Shown: positions 37,176 through 46,882, counted from the stretch's first letter. The stretch is 64,000 nucleotides of DNA from Marinobacterium lutimaris (GCF_900108065.1 NZ_FNVQ01000001.1:2046001-2110000); one strand, 5' to 3'. Made by a program: numbers and translations. Notes: generated by a model not told the origin, from the letters alone.

Positions 37176-38156
37176 ATGTCTGTTTCTCAAGCGATCATCC
37201 ACCGCCTGACCCGCGACAGCGGCGACAAATCCTACAGTCTCAGCGACAAGCCTCTGGAACTGACAGAAACCGAAAGCCGGCTGCTCAGCGAGATCAAACC
37301 ACTGTTTGTGCGTCGCGCCAGCAAGCGCTACGGCTGTTTCTCCAACGAGGCCGACGTGTTCAAGGGGCTGGTGGTGAACTGGCTGGGCGATACGCTGAAC
37401 CTGGTCTCCTTCAGCCAGAAAACTATCGAATACCTGGCGATCGCACTGGAAGAACAGGATGTGGAGTCCGACGGCTATTGGCTCTTTGCCGTGGATGAGC
37501 AGGAAGCGGGCCGGATCCTCTGGCTGGCCCAGTTGCGCCAGCGTGAAGGGATCGTTGTGAACGGCGACAACAAACCGGACTATTGCGAGTATATCGATTT
37601 TGGCAAGCTCGGTTTCTGCGCCAGCCTGAACCTGGACCAGGTAAACCAGCCGGGCGAGCAGAAATTCCTTACCATCAGTTTCGGCTTTGGCGAACGCCCG
37701 ATGCAGAAGCTGATGATGGATTTCCTCAGCTTCACCGACACCGTGGACACCACCGCCGATACCGAGCGCTTTATGTCTCTGGTGGAGGATTACAGCCGTG
37801 ATATGCCGGAGGACACCGGCAAGCGCTACCAGAAAGAGGTGGCTGAATACTGTATCGAACAGGTAAAGAACGGCGAGGCGGTGAACTACCGCGAGCTGTC
37901 CGGCGAGATCGAAAGCCAGGCGCCCACCGGCCTGGATCGCTACATCGAAGAGCGCGATCCGGAGCTGAAGGAAGCCTTCATCCCGGATCAATCCAGCCTG
38001 AAGAAATATATTCGCTACAGCGGTCGCAGCCGCGATGTATCGATCAGCTTCAGCAACGAATCGCTCGGCAAGAACATCACCTTCGACCCGAACGCCGGCA
38101 CCCTGACCCTGAGCGAGCTGCCTGCCGCGTTGATCAAGCAGCTCAAGGGCGAGTAA
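37176..38156 (+). CDS. yejK: YejK/NdpA nucleoid-associated protein
   Basis: 326 residues from ATG 37176 (GGAG site). Family blocks: IIHRLTRDSGDKSYSLSDK near the N-terminus, the central FLTISFGFGERPMQKLMMDF and the C-terminal ISFSNESLGKNITFDP segment. It binds nucleoid DNA; no enzymatic role is known. Its stop abuts the stop of the convergent nhaC gene without any spacer. Confidence 0.95.
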   Translation: MSVSQAIIHRLTRDSGDKSYSLSDKPLELTETESRLLSEIKPLFVRRASKRYGCFSNEADVFKGLVVNWLGDTLNLVSFSQKTIEYLAIALEEQDVESDGYWLFAVDEQEAGRILWLAQLRQREGIVVNGDNKPDYCEYIDFGKLGFCASLNLDQVNQPGEQKFLTISFGFGERPMQKLMMDFLSFTDTVDTTADTERFMSLVEDYSRDMPEDTGKRYQKEVAEYCIEQVKNGEAVNYRELSGEIESQAPTGLDRYIEERDPELKEAFIPDQSSLKKYIRYSGRSRDVSISFSNESLGKNITFDPNAGTLTLSELPAALIKQLKGE

Positions 38157-39488
38157 TCAGACGGTCTGCGCGGGCTGGGGTGACTTGATACGCGGGAAAC
38201 CGATGATGATCGAGAGCAGCGCCACCAGCCCCAGTAACCAGCAGTAATAGATATTGCCGATCAGCGCCAGCGGCGAGAGCTTGGCAGTAGAAGCCGCCAG
38301 CAGTACCTGGGCACCGTAGGGAATCAGCCCCTGCACCACGCAGGAGAAAATATCGATCAGGCTGGCGCTGCGGCGCGGATCCACCTCATGACGCTCGGCG
38401 ATATCCTTGGCCAGAGAGCCCGCCAGCAGAATCGCCACTGTGTTGTTGGCGGTGCAGAGGTTGGTCAGGGCTACCGAAGCACTGATGCTAAGCTCACCGC
38501 TGCGCTTGCCGGGCTCGCGGTTACCCAGGCGGCTGATACGGTCAATTGCGCCGGAGATCCAGGCCAGACCGCCCTGGGATTTCATCATTGCTCCGAGACC
38601 ACCGATCAGCAGCGACAGGATCATAATCTCCTGCATGCTGGTATAGCCCGCATAAATGTCGGAGGACCATTTCGCCAGGTTATAGTCCGGCATCATCCAC
38701 AGACCTATCCCGCCGGCCAGCAGAATACCGATAAACAGCACCAGCATCACATTCACGCCAAGCACCGCCAGTATCAATACCGCCAGGTAGGGCAACACCA
38801 GGATCAGGTTGTAATCGCCGGGCGCCTCCACCTGGGCTGAACTGCTCTGCAGCCATAGCCAGACCAGCGTCAGCAGCGCCGCTGGCAAGGCGATCATGAA
38901 GTTCAGCTTGAACTTGTCACGCATGGCGCAGCCCTGGGTTCGGGTCGCTGCGATGGTGGTATCCGAGATGATCGACAGGTTATCACCGAACATGGCACCA
39001 CCGACTACGGTCGCGACCGTCAGCGGCAGCGACAGATCGGTCGCCTCAGCCACGCCCACGGCAATCGGCGCGATCGCCGCGATGGTGCCCATGGATGTAC
39101 CCATGGAGGTTGCAACAAAGGCCGCGATCACAAACAGACCCGGCAGCACCAACTCGGGCGGAACCACACTCAGCCCCAGGTTCACCGTGGCATCCACGCC
39201 ACCCACCGCTTCGGCCACACTGCCAAAGGCACCGGCGAGCAGATAGATCAGCACCATGGTGATGATGGTGTTATCACCTACGCCTTCGATAAAGGTGTTG
39301 ATGCGCTCGTTCAGTGAGCCCCTGGCGAGCAGCACCGCCAGCACGATAGCCGGCAAAATCGCCACCGGTGCCGATATCTTGTAAAAGGCGAAGTCCTCGC
39401 CCTGGGACTGATACCAGAGGCCACTACCAACGAAGAAAAGCAGGAACAGCGCCAGCGGCAGCAGCGCCAGCGGAGACGGTTTATTCAT
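38157..39488 (-). CDS. NhaC-family Na+/H+ antiporter
   Basis: 443 residues with about 11-12 helices. Conserved polar motifs in helices, such as TSMGTSMGTIAAIAPIAVG and GAMFGDNLSIISDTTIAA, match NhaC. It exchanges sodium and protons, or malate and lactate in some members (MleN type). The stop codon touches the yejK stop, so transcripts from both sides collide here. Confidence 0.9.
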   Translation of the reverse strand: MNKPSPLALLPLALFLLFFVGSGLWYQSQGEDFAFYKISAPVAILPAIVLAVLLARGSLNERINTFIEGVGDNTIITMVLIYLLAGAFGSVAEAVGGVDATVNLGLSVVPPELVLPGLFVIAAFVATSMGTSMGTIAAIAPIAVGVAEATDLSLPLTVATVVGGAMFGDNLSIISDTTIAATRTQGCAMRDKFKLNFMIALPAALLTLVWLWLQSSSAQVEAPGDYNLILVLPYLAVLILAVLGVNVMLVLFIGILLAGGIGLWMMPDYNLAKWSSDIYAGYTSMQEIMILSLLIGGLGAMMKSQGGLAWISGAIDRISRLGNREPGKRSGELSISASVALTNLCTANNTVAILLAGSLAKDIAERHEVDPRRSASLIDIFSCVVQGLIPYGAQVLLAASTAKLSPLALIGNIYYCWLLGLVALLSIIIGFPRIKSPQPAQTV

Positions 39489-39678
39489 GATGAGTCGATC
39501 ACCCTGATGGTTCTGCCCGACCGGGTAAGGTCAGGTGAAAAAATGGGTTGTCCCGGGATCCACCGGAATTAGTAGCGGGGAATTATACAGCGATCAACAT
39601 ATATCACTAATACCTTATTGTAATACTCAGGTATATCACGGACATATACGCCCACAAGACTCACCGGGCTGGATTGTC

Positions 39679-39684
39679 TATAAT
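39679..39684 (+). promoter_or_regulatory. -10 box of pyrC
   Basis: TATAAT about 78 bp before ATG 39762, followed by CCCC at the likely start site. Such a C-run is where E. coli pyrC selects its start by nucleotide level, but the hairpin of that mechanism is not evident here. No good -35. Confidence 0.45.
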
Positions 39685-39761
39685 CCCCAGCCACTATCTA
39701 CAGACAATATCTCCAGCCACTTCCGAGCTGTGCAATCCACCCTGCCATCGAGAGATTGACC

Positions 39762-40799
39762 ATGACCGAACGCCTTACCCTGACCCGCCCCGATGACTGG
39801 CACCTTCACCTGCGTGATGGTGACGTACTGCAACATGTAGTGCCGGCTACGGCCCGTCAGATGGGTCGCGCGATCGTCATGCCAAACCTCAAGCCGCCGG
39901 TCACCAATGCGGAAGAGGCGCTGGCCTACTACGACCGCATCATGGCGCAGGTGCCGGCAGGCGTCAGCTTCGAGCCGCTGATGACACTCTACCTGACCGA
40001 CAACACCACTCCGGAGATGATCGCCGCCGCTGCCGCCACCGGCAAAGTCGCCGCGGTAAAGCTCTACCCGGCCGGCGCCACCACGAACTCAGCGTCCGGC
40101 GTCACCGACCTGGGAAAACTGGGTGCCGTCTGCGATGCCCTGGCGGAGCACAACATGCCACTGCTGGTGCACGGTGAAGTGACCCATCAGGATGTCGATA
40201 TCTATGATCGTGAGAAGCGCTTCCTCGACGAGATCCTGAGCCCGCTGGCCGCCAAGCACAACAACATGAAACTGGTGGTCGAACACATCACCACCAAGGA
40301 CGCCGCAGACTTCGTCAACAGCCAGGGCGATAACGTAGCAGCTACCATCACCGTTCAGCACCTGGCCTACAACCGTAACCATATGCTGGTGGGCGGTATC
40401 CGTCCGCACCTGTTCTGCCTGCCGATTCTCAAGCGCAACATCCATCAGGAAGCGCTGCAGGCAGCGGCCATCAGCGGCAGCCCGAAATTCTTCCTCGGCA
40501 CCGACTCCGCTCCCCACGCCAAGGGCGCCAAGGAATCTGCCTGTGGTTGCGCCGGTTGCTACAGCGCCTACGCGGCGATCGAGCTCTACGCGGAGATCTT
40601 CGAAGACCTGGGTGCGCTGGATAAACTGGAAGGTTTCGCCAGCCACTTCGGCGCCGACTTCTACGGCCGTGAACGTAACAGCGACCAGGTCACCCTGGTG
40701 AAATCGCCCTGGGAAGTGCCGGCAGAGATGCCGTTCGGCAACGATATCATCGTGCCGCTGCGCGCCGGTGAAACCCTGCGCTGGAAGCTGGAAGGCTGA
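39762..40799 (+). CDS. pyrC: Dihydroorotase (class II)
   Basis: 345 residues from ATG 39762; a TTG two codons earlier is less likely. Zinc amidohydrolase of pyrimidine synthesis that makes dihydroorotate from carbamoyl aspartate. The metal-binding [10 protein letters not shown] is at residues 11-20; the lysine in [15 protein letters not shown], the VHGEVTH and [10 protein letters not shown] blocks, and the final metal Asp in [14 protein letters not shown] are all intact. Confidence 0.97.
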   Translation: MTERLTLTRPDDWHLHLRDGDVLQHVVPATARQMGRAIVMPNLKPPVTNAEEALAYYDRIMAQVPAGVSFEPLMTLYLTDNTTPEMIAAAAATGKVAAVKLYPAGATTNSASGVTDLGKLGAVCDALAEHNMPLLVHGEVTHQDVDIYDREKRFLDEILSPLAAKHNNMKLVVEHITTKDAADFVNSQGDNVAATITVQHLAYNRNHMLVGGIRPHLFCLPILKRNIHQEALQAAAISGSPKFFLGTDSAPHAKGAKESACGCAGCYSAYAAIELYAEIFEDLGALDKLEGFASHFGADFYGRERNSDQVTLVKSPWEVPAEMPFGNDIIVPLRAGETLRWKLEG

Positions 40800-40820
40800 T
40801 AATCGGCGGCATTTAATCGC

Positions 40821-40852
40821 AAAGAGGGCGTCGCTTCTACGACGCCCTCTTT
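40821..40852. terminator. Hairpin between pyrC and the DUF5062 gene
   Basis: AAAGAGGGCGTCG (40821-40833) and CGACGCCCTCTTT (40840-40852) form a perfect 13-bp stem with a 6-base loop. It sits between convergent genes and is symmetric, so it can act in both directions, although the U-runs are short. Confidence 0.85.
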
Positions 40853-40871
40853 GCGCATGCGGCACTATTAC

Positions 40872-41105
40872 TCAGAGATGTGATGCCCACAACGCCAGCC
40901 GGTGGCGCATGGTTTTCTGTGATACCTGCTCTTCCGGCATTGGCTGAATCACTTTATCGTGAACCAACAACCGGTAGATATATTCAATCTTCAGATCGGC
41001 TGAGTCGCCCGGCTCAAACTCCACGGCACCGCGCTCCTCTCCGTATTTCACGCCCTCTTCAATCGCCTTGCGGACCAGTTCCTTCTCGTTCTTAAGCTTC
41101 TTCAT
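40872..41105 (-). CDS. DUF5062 family protein
   Basis: 77 residues, charged and probably all-helical. KKLKNEKELVRKAIEEGVKYG and KIEYIYRLLVHDKVIQPMP are typical of DUF5062, a gammaproteobacterial family without known function. ATG 41105. It is convergent with pyrC and shares the hairpin between them. Confidence 0.85.
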   Translation of the reverse strand: MKKLKNEKELVRKAIEEGVKYGEERGAVEFEPGDSADLKIEYIYRLLVHDKVIQPMPEEQVSQKTMRHRLALWASHL

Positions 41106-41175
41106 CGCGTCACTCCAAGACTCATAAAGACTGTTACCTACACTCTTAAGGTCAGGATAGACGCTAACAGCTTCT

Positions 41176-42390
41176 TCAGCGCTGCGCCTCTACTTCCGCC
41201 ATCGCGGGAACCAGTTTGTGATGACGGTAGGCGATCACAAAGACAGCGAACCCTGTAAGCGCTGTGGCGGCGCCGACCAGGCCGGTGCTGCTCCAGCCAA
41301 GACCCGCCGAGATCGCCATGCCACCCAGCCAGGGACCCAGTGCGTTGGCCAGATTGAAAGCGGAGTGGTTGGTGGCTGCGGCCAAGGTCTGCGCTTCAGC
41401 GGCCACATCCATCAGGTGCGTCTGCAGCGCGGGAGACAGCGATATCATGGTGCCTACAGCGAAGGCCGCCAGCAGCATGGTGTAGATATTCTGGGTCGCC
41501 AGCGGAAACAGCAGCAGAATGCCGCTGCTCCAGAGCAGCAGCCAGCCCACCGCCTTGAACTGCAGCCGGTCAAACAGCCAGCCACCGGCGATATTACCTA
41601 CGATGCCGCCGGCACCAAAGGCCGCCAGCGCCACCGGGATCCATACCTTGGATACCTCGGTCACTTCCAGCAGTGTTGGCGCCAGGTAGCTGAATACGCA
41701 GAACATACCGGCAAAGCCCACCGAGCTGATCGCCAGCGACAGCCAGACCTTCGGCTGGTTGAAGGCGCGCAGTTCCCGCACCGGGTTGCTGCGCGGCTCG
41801 TTACGATTCAGCGGCAGGAATAGGGTCACCAGTACGACGGTCAACAGTGCAATCACGCCAACGAAGCCAAAGGCGTAGCGCCAGTCCATCGACTGTCCCA
41901 GCCAGGTGGCCAGAGGGTTACCCAGCAGCATGGCGATGGTCAGGCCCATCAGCACCCGGCTCACCGCCTTGGCGCGCTGATTTGGCGGTACCAGCGAAGC
42001 CGCTACCAGGCAGGCAACGCCAAAGTAAGCCCCGTGCGGCAGCCCCGCCAGAAAGCGGTATAGCAGCATGCTGTGGTAGTCCGGTGCCATAGCGCTGGCA
42101 AAGTTACCCAGCGCGAAGACGAACATCAGCAGAATCAGCAGATGGCGCCGGAACAAAAGCGCGCCGACAATCGCCAGCAGCGGTGCGCCTACGACGACAC
42201 CCAGGGCATAGGCGCTGATCACATGGCCTACCTGCTGTTCGGTGATCGAGAGTCCTTCCGCCACATTGGGCATCAGCCCCATGATCGCGAACTCCCCGGT
42301 GCCGATACCGAAACCTCCCATAGCCAGTGCAATTTGAATCAGCAGCACCGCGCGGCTAGAGTAAGCGGTCTGGTTATCGCTGGGGGTCAT
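41176..42390 (-). CDS. MFS efflux transporter (DHA1, AraJ/YdhP-like)
   Basis: 404 residues with 12 predicted helices. GFGIGTGEFAIMGLMPNVAEGL and the loop between helices 2 and 3 fit the DHA1 sugar- or drug-efflux branch, as do GLPHGAYFGVACLVA and the TNHSAFNLANALGPWLGG section near helix 11. Substrate unknown. Stands alone; upstream is a 187-bp gap shared with a divergent membrane protein gene, where I see no operator. Confidence 0.9.
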   Translation of the reverse strand: MTPSDNQTAYSSRAVLLIQIALAMGGFGIGTGEFAIMGLMPNVAEGLSITEQQVGHVISAYALGVVVGAPLLAIVGALLFRRHLLILLMFVFALGNFASAMAPDYHSMLLYRFLAGLPHGAYFGVACLVAASLVPPNQRAKAVSRVLMGLTIAMLLGNPLATWLGQSMDWRYAFGFVGVIALLTVVLVTLFLPLNRNEPRSNPVRELRAFNQPKVWLSLAISSVGFAGMFCVFSYLAPTLLEVTEVSKVWIPVALAAFGAGGIVGNIAGGWLFDRLQFKAVGWLLLWSSGILLLFPLATQNIYTMLLAAFAVGTMISLSPALQTHLMDVAAEAQTLAAATNHSAFNLANALGPWLGGMAISAGLGWSSTGLVGAATALTGFAVFVIAYRHHKLVPAMAEVEAQR

Positions 42391-42577
42391 CGTCGTCTCC
42401 CTGATGGCGGAAAAAAGCCGACCATTATGGTAAAGAATTAACCGCTATTAAAGTCACGCCCTGCCAGACGAACTGCTGGCCTCGCACCAGATTTTGGGCC
42501 AAATAGCGGACAAACACTGGATTCGCCGGTAATATCCGACCCCATAATCACACTGCCGCATAACAGAGTTGCTATTT

Positions 42578-43075
42578 ATGAAACTGAATGATCCCTTCGG
42601 CCGCATGGCCCGACGCCGCGAACGAGAATACGAGTCGCTGAAACAGGCTCTGCTCAAGGCCAACATGACCGATGCCCAGAAAGCCGCCGATCTGCGTGAC
42701 AACCTGGCCAAGCGCAGCAAAACCGGTCTGATGGTGGTCATTCCTATCATCGTGATTATGGCGCTGGTGTTCCGCGAATATGCCATCTTTGCACTCGCAT
42801 TCGGAGTGCTCGCCATTCTCTGGCTCACTAACACCAGCCGCCGTGGCCAGGAATATATCAACCGTTACATCGCCGAAGAGTGCGGTCAGCCAACCGATAC
42901 CGAAGCTGAAGCCGAGCCGGCAGCGCTGGAGTCGCAGGTAGACGACGAGCCGCAAGCCAACGAGGAAGCGCAGGACAAGGCTCAACCGCAGGCCGAAGCG
43001 GTACAGGAAGCTACCCAGGAGAGCAGCGAATCCAGCGAGCCGAAAAAAGATTCCGAGCACCCAAGCAAAGGCTAA
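42578..43075 (+). CDS. Hypothetical small membrane protein with acidic Gln-rich tail
   Basis: 165 residues from ATG 42578; a TTG nine bases upstream is unlikely. Charged N-terminal helix (1-45), two adjacent hydrophobic segments (about 48-65 and 68-83), then a long acidic tail rich in Glu, Gln and Ala (about 105-165). I do not recognise the family. The tail looks disordered. A 10-bp hairpin (43092-43124) follows the gene. Confidence 0.75.
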   Translation: MKLNDPFGRMARRREREYESLKQALLKANMTDAQKAADLRDNLAKRSKTGLMVVIPIIVIMALVFREYAIFALAFGVLAILWLTNTSRRGQEYINRYIAEECGQPTDTEAEAEPAALESQVDDEPQANEEAQDKAQPQAEAVQEATQESSESSEPKKDSEHPSKG

Positions 43076-43091
43076 ACAGCCCCTCCCCTTG

Positions 43092-43124
43092 CGACTGTGG
43101 CAGGCGCCTTGCCCGCCACAGTCG
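43092..43124 (+). terminator. Hairpin after the small membrane protein gene
   Basis: CGACTGTGGC (43092-43101) and GCCACAGTCG (43115-43124), a perfect 10-bp stem with extra GG-CC pairing inside. There is no U-tract, so termination is uncertain. Confidence 0.55.
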
Positions 43125-43133
43125 ATCCCGATA

Positions 43134-43147
43134 TTGACCCATGTCAA
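43134..43147. promoter_or_regulatory. FNR/Dnr-like box, distal
   Basis: TTGACCCATGTCAA, an inverted repeat TTGAC-N4-GTCAA of the CRP/FNR superfamily type. It lies 117 bp upstream of a consensus FNR box. Confidence 0.5.
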
Positions 43148-43250
43148 TAAAACAACATTTGTTGCTTCCAGCCTGAAGCTTTCACGACATCAGGCTCGGG
43201 ACTCTCTGTGCCTCAAAGCTTGAATGCACCTGGCCACTTGCTCCAATTTA

Positions 43251-43264
43251 TTGATTTTGATCAA
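43251..43264. promoter_or_regulatory. Consensus FNR/Anr box
   Basis: TTGATTTTGATCAA, an exact match to TTGAT-N4-ATCAA. If used as a -41.5 site, transcription would begin near 43299, about 215 bases before the small Cys protein gene. Confidence 0.7.
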
Positions 43265-43344
43265 CAAACACTGACTTGAGTCAAATGCGCTGTATTGACA
43301 GCCAGGTTGGTACAGGACTTGCGATAAGAGAATCAACATGACAG

Positions 43345-43415
43345 CGCCGCCTGAGACGCCTGGTCCCCCTTGCGGACTCAGACGGGACGGGTACGGAGTG
43401 GCGGGCTCCGTACCC
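43345..43415 (+). ncRNA. Structured leader (or small RNA) after the FNR box
   Basis: Two hairpins: CCGCCTGAG (from about 43348) with CTCAGACGG (one mismatch), and GGGTACGGAG (43389-43398) with CTCCGTACCC (43406-43415), 10-bp arms around a 7-base loop. No known riboswitch class is recognised and no U-run follows. It lies between the FNR box and the small gene. Confidence 0.4.
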
Positions 43416-43514
43416 CTGTCATGCCCTCGACTGCTTTCATGCTTTTGATCGAAGTCGGGACAGGAATTCAGCACAAAACAATCAGTGATTAGCGAACAGT
43501 CAGGAGTAAAGGTT

Positions 43515-43709
43515 ATGGCCAAGTACTATCTGCACCTTGAAGCCCAGAAAGAAGTCGGCAACCAGATCCATGAATCCCAGTGTTCACATATGCCGGAGAA
43601 GGCGGAGCTGCGTTACATCGGCTCCTACTCCAACCCCAAGGCAGCGCACTATGACGTGAAGATGTTCTATCCCCAGGTCAGCTACTGCCCTGACTGCATT
43701 ACGCAGTAA
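43515..43709 (+). CDS. Small Cys-containing protein preceded by an FNR box
   Basis: 64 residues from ATG 43515, with an AGGAG site ten bases upstream; ten more codons are open before it. The pattern YYLHLEAQKEVGNQIHE, CSHMP, YIGSYSNPKAAHYDVKMFYP and a final CPDC resembles a widespread family of roughly 60-residue proteins with a His, a Cys and a CxxC that may bind zinc. Function is unknown. The upstream FNR boxes suggest induction at low oxygen. Confidence 0.75.
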   Translation: MAKYYLHLEAQKEVGNQIHESQCSHMPEKAELRYIGSYSNPKAAHYDVKMFYPQVSYCPDCITQ

Positions 43710-43760
43710 CGCCGCTTTTGTCTTGCCCGGCACCCTCTCTCCCGCCGGGTGAGGCATCCC

Positions 43761-44204
43761 TTACTGGGCGCTGACGACGTATTCAAGCACTTCGATCACC
43801 TGCTGCGGCGTCTGTGCCCAGGCCAATGCGGCCGCATCCACCTCTTTCAGCGGATGAATAATGTCTGCACTGTGCAGCGTGATATAGGGCTTGCCCAGCG
43901 CAGCACAGAAACCGGCATCAAACGCCGCATTCCACTGCTTGTACTTGTCACCGAAGCGTACAATCGCCAGGTCACACTTTTCGATCTGCGTCTTGGTGCG
44001 GATGGCATTAACCTTGGCCGACTTGTGATCGCGCCAGAAATTGCTGCTCTCCTCACCCAGCCCATCGCCCGCAGCGTCGCTGGCATCGTGATTGGTGACC
44101 GCCGATGTGAAGCTGATCGGCAGGTTCTTCGCCTTACAGCCTTCGATAATCTGTTCACGCCAGTCGGTATGAATCTCGCCTGACAGGTACACGGTCCAGC
44201 TCAT
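43761..44204 (-). CDS. YtoQ family protein
   Basis: 147 residues from ATG 44204, which has AAGGAG at the right distance; the open frame upstream lacks one. YLSGEIHTDWREQIIEGC and the NHDASDAAGD, KCDLAIVRFGDKYKQWN blocks are typical of YtoQ, related to nucleoside 2-deoxyribosyltransferase-like folds. Biochemical function unknown. Convergent with the small Cys protein gene. Confidence 0.88.
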   Translation of the reverse strand: MSWTVYLSGEIHTDWREQIIEGCKAKNLPISFTSAVTNHDASDAAGDGLGEESSNFWRDHKSAKVNAIRTKTQIEKCDLAIVRFGDKYKQWNAAFDAGFCAALGKPYITLHSADIIHPLKEVDAAALAWAQTPQQVIEVLEYVVSAQ

Positions 44205-44314
44205 GATTAACTCCTTATTATTGGATGACTCTTTATTGCATGGTCCGAGCAGGCAAGGCCGAATGCCCCACGCCAACCCGGCCAGTACTCGGGTGTTACT
44301 AAGAACGTCTTACG

Positions 44315-45202
44315 TTAGATCTGAGGCGGCTGCTCCGCCTCCTCCAGCACCCAGTCCATAAACCGCTGCACGGCCGGGCGCGGGTTCGGGTGAGTAAACA
44401 GCCAGTACGCCCGCGAAGTGTTAGAGGGCGTATCAAACAGCATCTCCAGGGTGCCATTCGCCAGCTCGGTCTCGATCAGCCGCGGCGGGCAAAGTGCTAT
44501 CCCCTGCCCTGCAATAGCAGCAGAGCTTAGCAGGTTAAAGTCCTGATAAAACATTCCTCGCTCCAGATGCCCAGGATTCAATCCCACACTCTGAAACCAG
44601 CTGCGCCAGGAATCGGAAGTTTCATCGTGCAGCAGATCCAGCCGCAGCAGATCGCGAGGCTGCTCGATCGGCGCCACCGTCTGCAGATAAAGCGGGCTGG
44701 CCACCGGCAGGGTGACGCCTTCACAGATCAGCTTTCGGTCAAAGCGCGATCGGGGTGGGCCATCAAACCAGGTGATCTGGATATCAATATCCGGAGGCAC
44801 CTCATCGCGGGAAACATCGATATATTCGATGCTGATCGCATAGTCGGGATAGCGGCTGCGGAAACGGTTCAGCCGCGGAATCAGCCAGCGCACCGCAATA
44901 GAGGGCAGGCAGACGATCCTCAGCTGTTCCATATCCTTGCGCAGGGTAATGCTGTCCACCGCTTCATCTATCAACGCAAAGCCCTCAGAGAGGCGGTACG
45001 CCAGCTGCTCGCCACTGGAGGTCAGCCGGATGCCCCGACCATTCTTCTCCATCAGCTTTACCTGCAGGCTGCTTTCAAGCCGCCGGATCTGGTGGCTGAC
45101 CGCCGACTGGGTAATGTGCAGCACCTCGCCGGCCGCACGCAGGCTGCCCAGCCGGGCCACTACCTCAAATGTCTTCAGTGATGAAAAGCTAGGACGCGCC
45201 AT
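44315..45202 (-). CDS. LysR-family regulator (GcvA-like)
   Basis: 295 residues. FSSLKTFEVVARLGSLRAAGE and TQSAVSHQIRRLESSL form the winged helix; the effector domain has the GcvA-type pattern IAGQGIALCPPRLIETELANG. Divergent from the symporter-DUF1989 operon across 177 bp, so it probably controls it. No autoregulatory site could be fixed by eye. Confidence 0.9.
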   Translation of the reverse strand: MARPSFSSLKTFEVVARLGSLRAAGEVLHITQSAVSHQIRRLESSLQVKLMEKNGRGIRLTSSGEQLAYRLSEGFALIDEAVDSITLRKDMEQLRIVCLPSIAVRWLIPRLNRFRSRYPDYAISIEYIDVSRDEVPPDIDIQITWFDGPPRSRFDRKLICEGVTLPVASPLYLQTVAPIEQPRDLLRLDLLHDETSDSWRSWFQSVGLNPGHLERGMFYQDFNLLSSAAIAGQGIALCPPRLIETELANGTLEMLFDTPSNTSRAYWLFTHPNPRPAVQRFMDWVLEEAEQPPQI

Positions 45203-45379
45203 ATATGACTCAAAGTAAAGTGTCGTATCAACATTAATCAGTATTCATTACTTTTTGTTAAGGATAGTTTACCAGCCCCTAAAAAATAAAACGTATGAAG
45301 ACGCTATCAATAAGTTGATAAGCGCCTCACTCCAGTTGCCCCTGGTGTTAAGTACAAAAACCAATCTGGAAACTCAGCC

Positions 45380-46858
45380 ATGAGTACATCTGTCATCATC
45401 TCTTTCGCGATCTACCTGCTAATGATGCTGGGGATCGGCTTTTACTTTTACCGTAAGACCAACGACCTCTCCGATTATGTTCTTGGTGGTCGCAGCCTTC
45501 CCCCTGCCGTTGCTGCGCTGAGTGCGGGCGCTTCCGACCTGAGCGGCTGGGCCCTGATGGGTCTGCCGGGCGCCATTTTCGCCGAGGGTTACGCCCAGGC
45601 ATGGATCGCCGTCTGGACCCTGGTCGGTGTCTACCTCAACTGGACCCTGATCGCCGAGCGCCTGCGCGTGTTTACCGAAAAGGCCGGCAACGCCCTGACG
45701 GTGCCGGATTATCTGGAAGCGCGCTTCGACGACAAGCAGCGCCTGCTGCGCACCGTCTCCTCCATCGTGATGCTGGTGTTCTTCACCTTCTACGTCTCCG
45801 CCGGTCTGGTCGGCGGCGCCACCCTGTTCGAGAGCCTGTTTGAGCTGGACTACTCGGTAGCCCTTTGGGTCGGCGGCGCCATTATCGTTGCCTATACCTT
45901 TCTCGGTGGCTTCTCGGCCGCGTCCTGGACCGACCTGATTCAGGGTTTGATGATGGCCGCCTCACTGCTGATCGTCGCCGTCATGACGCTGGTTGCACTG
46001 ATGAATGGCGAAACCGGCGCCGCTGCTGATGTGGCAGTCCCCGATCTGCCGGGCTGGACCGAAGGCATGACCTTCCTGGGTATGGTTTCTCTGGCAGGCT
46101 GGGCGATCGGCTACTGCGGTCAGCCCCACGTTATCGTGCGCTTTATGGCGGTCCGCCGTCGCGAAGATGTGAAGATCTCCCGCCGCATCGCCATGACCTG
46201 GTCCGCCATCACCATGGCCTCAGCGGTCGCAGTCGGCGCCGTGGGCTACTACTGGTACGGCGGCGCCATGGCCGATGGCGAGCGCGTCTTTATCCTGCTC
46301 GCCAACACCATGCTCAACCCCTGGGTTGCGGGCTTTGTTCTGGCCGGTGTGCTCGCCGCCATCATGAGCACCATCGACTCCCAGTTGCTGGTCTGCTCCT
46401 CAGCGATCTCTGAAGATATCTACCGCGGTCTGATCCGTCCCGATGCCAGCCAGAAAGAGCTGGTCTGGCTGAGCCGTATCAGTGTGGCTGCCGTTGCCCT
46501 GCTGGCCGCCGTGATGGGCATGGATCGAGACAGCAGCATTCTGGACCTGGTTTCCTACGCCTGGGGTGGATTCGGCGCCGCGTTCGGCCCGGTGATTCTG
46601 CTCTCCCTGTTCTGGCGTGGCATGAGCCGTAACGGTGCCTTCGCCGGCCTGATCGTCGGTGCAGCCACCGTAGCGATCTGGAAACCGCTGACCGGCGGCC
46701 CCGCCGGCATCTTCGATATCTTCGAAGTGGTACCCGGCTTCGTTCTCTCTTTCCTTGCTGTCGTCATCGTCAGCAAGCTAACCGATAGCTCACGCGCAGC
46801 CCGCAAGTTCGACGGTCTGATGACCGACTACAACCAACCGGCCAACGTCAAAAGCTGA
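45380..46858 (+). CDS. putP: Sodium/solute symporter (PutP-like)
   Basis: 492 residues with 13 predicted helices. N-terminal LGGRSLPPAVAALSAGASDLSGW is the SSS/PutP motif; ALMGLPGAIFAEG, and the helix-8 region ending in the sodium-site STIDSQLLVCSSAISED, are intact. Nearest to Na+/proline symporters. It is followed by a DUF1989 gene in the same unit and preceded by a divergent LysR gene, so the real substrate may be the DUF1989 substrate instead of proline. Confidence 0.88.
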   Translation: MSTSVIISFAIYLLMMLGIGFYFYRKTNDLSDYVLGGRSLPPAVAALSAGASDLSGWALMGLPGAIFAEGYAQAWIAVWTLVGVYLNWTLIAERLRVFTEKAGNALTVPDYLEARFDDKQRLLRTVSSIVMLVFFTFYVSAGLVGGATLFESLFELDYSVALWVGGAIIVAYTFLGGFSAASWTDLIQGLMMAASLLIVAVMTLVALMNGETGAAADVAVPDLPGWTEGMTFLGMVSLAGWAIGYCGQPHVIVRFMAVRRREDVKISRRIAMTWSAITMASAVAVGAVGYYWYGGAMADGERVFILLANTMLNPWVAGFVLAGVLAAIMSTIDSQLLVCSSAISEDIYRGLIRPDASQKELVWLSRISVAAVALLAAVMGMDRDSSILDLVSYAWGGFGAAFGPVILLSLFWRGMSRNGAFAGLIVGAATVAIWKPLTGGPAGIFDIFEVVPGFVLSFLAVVIVSKLTDSSRAARKFDGLMTDYNQPANVKS

Positions 46859-46882
46859 TCTTTTTTACTGGAGATAATTCAA

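Noticed and set aside
45203-45379. Leader of the symporter-DUF1989 operon checked for a guanidine riboswitch
   Set aside because: No guanidine class I, II or III core sequence could be found.
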